The notes under the pieces are model-generated. The model saw nothing but the letters and a program-made list of their open reading frames with translations, was not told where the DNA came from and made no database searches. 38,057 nt of DNA from JANXUC01 sp043749225. Lineage in GTDB: Bacteria; Acidobacteriota; Terriglobia; Terriglobales; Acidobacteriaceae. The DNA lies in the NCBI GenBank assembly GCA_043749225.1, contig JAYVEP010000071.1:1-38057 (forward strand), read 5' to 3'. Shown here piece by piece: positions 33,382-38,057 of this stretch. Both the position numbers and the translations under genes were made by a program. Numbering within the stretch: the first letter of the stretch is position 1; each line of letters begins with the position of its first letter.

Positions 33382-34119
33382 ATGACCGTCAATTGGCAAG
33401 ATGTAATCGTCACTGTCTTCACAACCATCGGTGGCGGTGCCGTCCTTCTGGGTGCAGCTGCCTACTTAATGAGGGCGGCGCTCGCCCAGCGACTTTTGCT
33501 CGATGCCGAAGGCTTCAAATCGCAATTGAAAGCGAGTGCTGACGCAGAAATCGAGCGCCTGAAGATCGCGCTCCAAATGAGAGCATTGGAGCATGAGGTT
33601 CGGTTTTCGAAGCTTCATGAGAAACGCGCCGAGGTCATAGCCGAGTTGTACGGACGACTGGTGGAAATCTCTATGTTGGCGCATCAGTATGCTTATGAGG
33701 ATAGAGGGTTACTTTGTGGTGAGTTTTTTCCGGGCGAAAGGTTTTTCGGGCCTACAACTTTTAAACCAATGGGGGAGCCAGATACTCCCAGTGATTTGGA
33801 AAATACCCAAAGGGCAGCCGTCCACAAGAGCGAGGTATCCGAGAAAGCAAATCTGGAAAGTGGAGCGCTGAGTCGATTCGTGGCAGTAAACAAAATCTAC
33901 ATTCCTGCTGACATCGATGACCTGTTAGGTGAATTTTGGAGAGCAGCCCAAGCAAACTTCACCAATCGGGCGCACGAGTCCAGACGCGACATGACGGCCC
34001 CTCGAATCGAGTTCGATGCTTTCCAGAAAGCCATTTACAAAGCGGAGGTCGCCTTGGAGACGGAATTCCGAAAGCTCCTCGGAGACAAAGAGACCTCGCG
34101 CTCCAGCCCGCGCGAGTAG
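33382..34119 (+). CDS. Membrane-anchored coiled-coil protein of unknown function
   Basis: 245 residues. One N-terminal transmembrane segment (about 8-30, VIVTVFTTIGGGAVLLGAAA) leads into a long charged helix (about 40-100) with ADAEIERLKIALQMRALEHE and FSKLHEKRAEVIAELYGRLV, typical of a widespread membrane-tethered coiled-coil family. The C-terminal half is helical again (NKIYIPADIDDLLGEFWRAA). In other genomes such proteins turn up in accessory and defence-rich regions, but no role is established. It converges on the polymerase-like gene, with 117 bases between, in which a relic of the polymerase 3' end is found. Confidence 0.65.
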   Translation: MTVNWQDVIVTVFTTIGGGAVLLGAAAYLMRAALAQRLLLDAEGFKSQLKASADAEIERLKIALQMRALEHEVRFSKLHEKRAEVIAELYGRLVEISMLAHQYAYEDRGLLCGEFFPGERFFGPTTFKPMGEPDTPSDLENTQRAAVHKSEVSEKANLESGALSRFVAVNKIYIPADIDDLLGEFWRAAQANFTNRAHESRRDMTAPRIEFDAFQKAIYKAEVALETEFRKLLGDKETSRSSPRE

Positions 34120-34142
34120 TTAATCTTCAATCCTCCACAAAG

Positions 34143-34190
34143 TTTGTTCTGCAAATGGCGCATCGCCTTTGTCAGTTTTCGAAGCGAACC
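34143..34190 (-). pseudogene. Diverged relic of the 3' end of the polymerase-like gene
   Basis: 48 bases align without gaps, 100 bases away, with the 3' coding end at 34243-34290 (35 of 48 identical). Translated on the minus strand the relic gives GSLRKLTKAMRHLQNK against RSLRKLTKAIHNLQNK; many differences are synonymous, so both copies evolved as coding sequence. It has no gene body of its own. Confidence 0.7.
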
Positions 34191-34236
34191 CATTGACCAT
34201 TGGCCACCTGTTTTCGAAGAGTCCTCCCTTATTTCT

Positions 34237-37191
34237 TCATGTTTTGTTTTGCAGGTTGTGGATAGCCTTCGTCAGTTTCCTCAGTGAACGTGGCCTGATA
34301 TTGTCTTTGCCGTTTTTGAACCTTCGTATCGTGTCCTCTGAAAGTCCGGAGTTGCGAGACAAACGCTTGGTCGAAAAATGCTTCGCTTGAACCCGGATCT
34401 CGTCGAGATATTTAGGGTCAACGATTCTTTCGTATTCCCGGAAGGTGTCATGAGTGGGGTCCAGTTCTGCCGCTTCGTCCATCATCGACAAATCGGGACC
34501 ACCTGCCCAACGGGTAGACGCCTCTTTACCGATGTAGTGGAACTCACCCGCCACTATATGTCTTCGCACCAGGAGGCCGATCGTTTGGCTCGTGCATGTA
34601 CTGCCGTTGGGAGTGCAGAACTTCGACTCGGCTCGGGCGAGGATGCGATTGATCTCGTCTTCCATCGTTCGTAGTGAAAGCCAACCATGCGATTTCGGGC
34701 GCGTGGATGCATTCGCGTCGTGAATGAAGAATGTTTCGCCGCTGACCACATTCACCATCGGTCGCCCGTGCAGATCATCGAGGCTTTCCGTGAAAGGCAT
34801 CACGAAGTACCCCTTCCATAAAAGACGCCCCTCCTTCCTTGGAAATGGAATGGTCACAACGGTGAACGGACGGAGTTCGTTCTTGAAATGCCCTAGCCGC
34901 CCAAGTACTTGAGGCGTAGTGAGAGGCACCGCCATAGCCGCAGGCTGTTTCAACCAGCGAGGAGGCTCATGGGGAAGCCCGAGTTCTCGCGCCACGATAA
35001 AATGCCACGCTTCGAAGATCCAAGGCGGCAGGTTTTCGGTCCATTTCCGCCCTGTCTTCTTCTTCCAGTCGTCGACAGTGTACGGAGCCTGCAGGAACCC
35101 AAGGCCGTGGCCGGACGGTTTCCGGACCAGCAGACGGTCATCGTCGATGTTAAACAGGCTGTACAACTTCGCAGAGATACAATACGCGAAGAGCTGGCGG
35201 CGCTCGCCATCTGCGCCGAAGTTTTCCTTCTCCAACTTTAGGAACGGAACTCCACTCCACGGGTTTAGGGGTTCGAACCGCTCGCGGATGCGATCTACTT
35301 CAGCATAAGAAAGCGCACGGATGGCGGCGTTCCCACTCGGCAATTGGTAGTCGTCGGAGGTATATGGACCGCCTGCGCACGGGACTAAACCACCCACTTC
35401 CGTCGAAACAATCATTGCGCTGTCTGTGTCCATCGCCGCGATGTGGCCGCCAGCGTCTCGCACCGAGCGCTCCAACATAGCGCACAACAAATGCGACCCG
35501 CCCGTCACAAGAGAAGCGATCACCGGGCAATAGAAATCGGCTGGTTGCTCCCAAACCTTCGTTGCAGGAGTGCAGTAGTTTTCCGCTCCGGAAGAGACCT
35601 GTAACGGGGAGGGCGGGTCTAAATCCTTGACGTTCACCTGGCAAAGCAGGCCGAAAGCCGCGCTGTTCGCCGCTACTTTCAATCCACCCGCCAACTCGGG
35701 GCTCTTGTCTTTCAATATCGACCGCAATTCGACCAGCTTCACCGCCAAGTCGTCTCGAAGCGGATCGATGTTCAACTGGCCATAAAGCTTCGCCGGTTTT
35801 AGGCCCGGCTGTATCCCGTGCGGGATGACCTGTATGGCGCTCAATATCTTGAGAGGCTTACCAGTGATCAGCTTGGCTGCAATTACGTCTGGCCCCGTGA
35901 CCCAAATGGGTTGCTTCGAGGTAAGAAAATCCCATCCCAACGTCGGGTCTGAATCCTCGCGCTTGCCGAATTTTGCGCGCATAGGGAGCACATCGTCATT
36001 GGGCTCGACGAGCGCGAACCAGCGAAGCTGCCGCCAAAGGTCTGGACGAAAACATTCGTTGAGAGTGGCTCGTCCCACCATTTCTCGCGCCTCTGTGGTG
36101 AAGTCTACAAACTCCAGCCTCTGGGCGCACAACATCTCCTGGCTCTTCAACAAGCTACTCACAGCCGGAAACTGTGCATGGAAATCGACATAGGTGATCG
36201 GGACGGATGTTCGGCGAATCAAGCATTCGGCGCGCCCAGCAAAAAACGCTTGCATCGCTATTCCGTTGATGTGATCAGGGATGCCGAACTTTTGTTTCGG
36301 CGGTTCTATACCCATTTCAGCGTTATAGGCCTTCGTCAAGGTGGCCGGGGAGTAGCAGCGTTCGGGTAACAGGCCAACTGCGTGGCGTTCGACTTCTCGC
36401 TTGTGGTGGTTCAGTAGCTCCAGCTCACCGCTCACATCACGGAGCAGCGACTCTATGGTTGCTTTGGTCACGCGGGCGCGAGACCTGCGGCTTTTGCTAG
36501 CAGGCAGTCCGAAAATTTTGGCAGCGGATGACAAGGAGTAGACCTCCCCGGTCAAGGTTGCCGTCAGGGTCTTCAGATCAAGAACGTGGACGTGTTGTCC
36601 CTTTTCCTCCTGTTCGCGCTCCGCGTCCATTTCGTCGAACTTATATTTGATCAGGCGGTAGATTGCCTTGGTGGCGTCCAGGCTCTCAATCGTAATGCCA
36701 GGCTCGAAGCGGCTGGGGCGCAGCTTGCCCGTTTTCTTGTCCAGAAATAGTCGGAAGTAGAAGGAAAACGCTCGCCGTCGCCGCGTCGATCCATTCCATT
36801 TGACCGCGAGTCGGCTGATTTGAAACGGCGCATCATAGGCGGCAATCAGCGCTCCAGCCTTCACGTACTTGAGGAAGACTTTCCGGCGAAACTGGTCGAT
36901 GGTGCCAAGCTCATAAGCACTCCCTCTTATGAAACGCTCCAATACGCGCACTTCGTCAGGATGGCCGTCTCGATGGAACAACCCGATTTCCTTGGCGACA
37001 AACTCGCCGTCTTTGAACTCGGCGCACACGTAAGCACCGACGACTAGGTCGCGCCGCTCATCGGCAGTGGTCGCACAGTGAAAGAGAAGCACCTCCTTCG
37101 GACAGTGTGCCTCGCCTTTCGCCCGGGTTTCGTCTTGTGCATCAACGGGAACCGTGTGAGCGCGAAAATGGAGATCCAGCCTGTCGGCCAT
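34237..37191 (-). CDS. Family-B DNA polymerase-like protein with degenerate exonuclease and C-terminal HTH
   Basis: 984 residues. Polymerase motifs: A, YVDFHAQFP with D336; B, KVAANSAAFG with K505, N509, G514; C, MDTDS with D588/D590; KxY, AKLYS with K675/Y677. The N-terminal exonuclease region is recognisable but degenerate: Exo I FDTET reads FHCAT (37-41), Exo II 'NLPFD' reads DAPFQ (120-124), while the Exo III aspartate survives (LLRDV, D252). About 170 residues separate motifs A and B, longer than in replicative PolB, so an insertion is likely. Residues 935-980 form an XRE-like helix-turn-helix (FSTKRLSRNSGLSEDTIRRF). Start ATG has GGAG 6 bases upstream. It follows the HNH gene by 15 bases. 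The family resembles large PolB-like proteins of unknown role; it is neither clearly protein-primed nor a known piPolB. Confidence 0.82.
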   Translation of the reverse strand: MADRLDLHFRAHTVPVDAQDETRAKGEAHCPKEVLLFHCATTADERRDLVVGAYVCAEFKDGEFVAKEIGLFHRDGHPDEVRVLERFIRGSAYELGTIDQFRRKVFLKYVKAGALIAAYDAPFQISRLAVKWNGSTRRRRAFSFYFRLFLDKKTGKLRPSRFEPGITIESLDATKAIYRLIKYKFDEMDAEREQEEKGQHVHVLDLKTLTATLTGEVYSLSSAAKIFGLPASKSRRSRARVTKATIESLLRDVSGELELLNHHKREVERHAVGLLPERCYSPATLTKAYNAEMGIEPPKQKFGIPDHINGIAMQAFFAGRAECLIRRTSVPITYVDFHAQFPAVSSLLKSQEMLCAQRLEFVDFTTEAREMVGRATLNECFRPDLWRQLRWFALVEPNDDVLPMRAKFGKREDSDPTLGWDFLTSKQPIWVTGPDVIAAKLITGKPLKILSAIQVIPHGIQPGLKPAKLYGQLNIDPLRDDLAVKLVELRSILKDKSPELAGGLKVAANSAAFGLLCQVNVKDLDPPSPLQVSSGAENYCTPATKVWEQPADFYCPVIASLVTGGSHLLCAMLERSVRDAGGHIAAMDTDSAMIVSTEVGGLVPCAGGPYTSDDYQLPSGNAAIRALSYAEVDRIRERFEPLNPWSGVPFLKLEKENFGADGERRQLFAYCISAKLYSLFNIDDDRLLVRKPSGHGLGFLQAPYTVDDWKKKTGRKWTENLPPWIFEAWHFIVARELGLPHEPPRWLKQPAAMAVPLTTPQVLGRLGHFKNELRPFTVVTIPFPRKEGRLLWKGYFVMPFTESLDDLHGRPMVNVVSGETFFIHDANASTRPKSHGWLSLRTMEDEINRILARAESKFCTPNGSTCTSQTIGLLVRRHIVAGEFHYIGKEASTRWAGGPDLSMMDEAAELDPTHDTFREYERIVDPKYLDEIRVQAKHFSTKRLSRNSGLSEDTIRRFKNGKDNIRPRSLRKLTKAIHNLQNKT

Positions 37192-37206
37192 GTTGACTCC
37201 AATCCC

Positions 37207-37554
37207 CTACTGGCCGTTTTTCATAAGGACTCTCAGCTTCTCGGCACAACATTCCACTCCATCACAGAGCCTGCCTATAGCGACCTCCATGGCGCGTCCC
37301 GTAACTGCGAGCGCACGCAGGGCCATTTCGATGGATTTGATCGTGTTGGGCTGCTTCTGCATCTCCGCACCGGCGGCCAGTCGTTCTTCTGTCAACAGAG
37401 CGTGATGTAGCTCGCACGCCTTGATAGTCAGGTGAGGGATATGGTTGCGCCCGCCAATATGGTCGGCCTCAAAACAGTAAGGGCAGACCTTTCGCGGCGG
37501 ACGCGTTTGCTGGCGGGTCCGCCGAAGAACCGACTTGGCGGCGAGTCCGATCAA
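37207..37554 (-). CDS. Small HNH-type zinc-binding protein
   Basis: 115 residues. After a basic start (RRTRQQTRPPRK) comes VCPYCFEADH (C24, C27, H32), GRNHIP (N37, H38) and ACELHH (C47, H50, H51), the C-x2-C...H...NH...C-x2-H layout of an HNH-like zinc finger endonuclease domain. The C-terminal half is helical. The start is TTG at 37554, in a TTGA overlap with the upstream stop, and GGTGGAG 4 bases before it supports this. Middle gene of a three-gene operon with the polymerase-like protein; nuclease activity is likely but unproven. Confidence 0.7.
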   Translation of the reverse strand: MIGLAAKSVLRRTRQQTRPPRKVCPYCFEADHIGGRNHIPHLTIKACELHHALLTEERLAAGAEMQKQPNTIKSIEMALRALAVTGRAMEVAIGRLCDGVECCAEKLRVLMKNGQ

Positions 37555-38057
37555 CGTTCTCCACCCGTGCTGCCATATAGGTTGTCTACTTTCAATACGT
37601 CAGCGTCCTGCATCTGAAAGATTGCATTCGTATCTGCAAGAACTTCCCGATCAGCGATCTGCATGCCCCGCCATTTGACCTCAAAGTTGTGAGGGCGAAG
37701 CTTACCGCGCAGGAGCATGTCGCGGTCGTGGAAGTATTCGGAAAGCTTGGTCGTATCCCGCGAATTTCGGATGCGTCTCAGGACGTCGCCGTCAGAAGTC
37801 GGGAAGAGGACTTCTCGTACTCGGCGATCCGACTTGCTCGCCCGTACGCGCTTACCACGGGTTCCACCGATCAGATCGCGACCCAAGTACTTGCGGGCTG
37901 TGCGGCTCTGAAGGTGGTGCTTCCGCAACAGTTCGCTGTATGAACCACTCCTACGTCGTAGGTCGGAGAGCAAAGCGAGGGCGCGCACATCTGTGATAGC
38001 GCGGCTGCGCGAAGCCTTTGTTTTCTTACGGTTAGACCGCTTAGATCGGCGGTTTCG
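37551..38057 (-). CDS. Basic DNA-binding-like protein (partial, cut by window end)
   Basis: Open to the window edge, so the true start is outside; at least 168 residues. The visible N-terminus is very basic (RSKRSNRKKTKASRSR). Next is a predicted helix-turn-helix (ALLSDLRRRSGSYSELLRKH, LQSRTARKYLG), then KRVRASKSDRRVREVLFPTS and EYFHDRDMLLRGKL. A GTG at 37988 is a possible internal start but has no ribosome site. The stop overlaps the HNH start (TTGA), indicating coupled translation. Likely DNA recognition or replication-accessory role within the polymerase operon; no family is named. Confidence 0.6.
   Translation of the reverse strand, partial: RNRRSKRSNRKKTKASRSRAITDVRALALLSDLRRRSGSYSELLRKHHLQSRTARKYLGRDLIGGTRGKRVRASKSDRRVREVLFPTSDGDVLRRIRNSRDTTKLSEYFHDRDMLLRGKLRPHNFEVKWRGMQIADREVLADTNAIFQMQDADVLKVDNLYGSTGGER

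Noticed and set aside
1..38057. CRISPR array
   Set aside because: No run of regularly spaced direct repeats and no cas gene was seen.

Overview
The window reads as a piece of a soil Acidobacteriota chromosome. This is an inference from gene content (a kinase-like/TonB fusion, a BlaI plus M56-peptidase pair, many secreted Asp-box and other beta-rich proteins, a stand-alone homodimeric-type aceE); no rRNA or tRNA gene is visible to confirm it. About 26 intact or window-truncated genes are supportable, plus an unusual number of gene remnants.

Layout. 1-2.9 kb: branched-chain amino acid genes (3' end of the acetolactate synthase large subunit, a small ACT-domain subunit, ilvD). 2.9-4.4 kb: minus-strand blaI/M56 peptidase pair. 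4.6-6.2 kb: secreted protein with six Asp-box repeats, closed by a strong terminator. 6.4-6.9 kb: frameshifted secreted-protein pseudogene. 7.0-11.6 kb: aceE and a secreted alpha/beta-hydrolase-type esterase. 12.5-14.9 kb: a six-repeat protein fused to an N,N-dimethylformamidase-like domain. 15.3-16.6 kb: a membrane pseudokinase with a TonB-like C-terminus.

16.8-30 kb is an accessory, decaying stretch: truncated YcxB-like, secreted, PepSY-leader-like, RibD/DHFR-like, IS1182-type transposase, Bug/TctC and GIY-YIG gene remnants lie between intact genes. The intact genes are a membrane protein, a PmrA/QseB-like two-component pair, a lone receiver domain, an aldo/keto reductase, a large secreted protein and a parvulin-type foldase. 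PmrA-box-like repeats occur both upstream of the two-component operon and upstream of the membrane-protein gene, suggesting a small local regulon.

29.7-34.1 kb holds small genes of unknown function (one resembling Imm33/DUF2185 immunity proteins). Three copies of an exactly 67-bp imperfect palindrome separate them.

34.2-38.06 kb carries the most unusual system: a minus-strand operon of a basic DNA-binding-like protein (cut by the window end), a small HNH-type zinc protein and a 984-residue family-B DNA polymerase-like protein. In the polymerase, motifs A, B, C and KxY are intact, but the proofreading exonuclease motifs are substituted, and a helix-turn-helix is fused at the C-terminus. A diverged 48-nt copy of its 3' end lies just downstream, pointing to past recombination. 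I consider this operon, with the adjacent 67-bp palindromes, the best candidate for an undescribed mobile-element or defence system.
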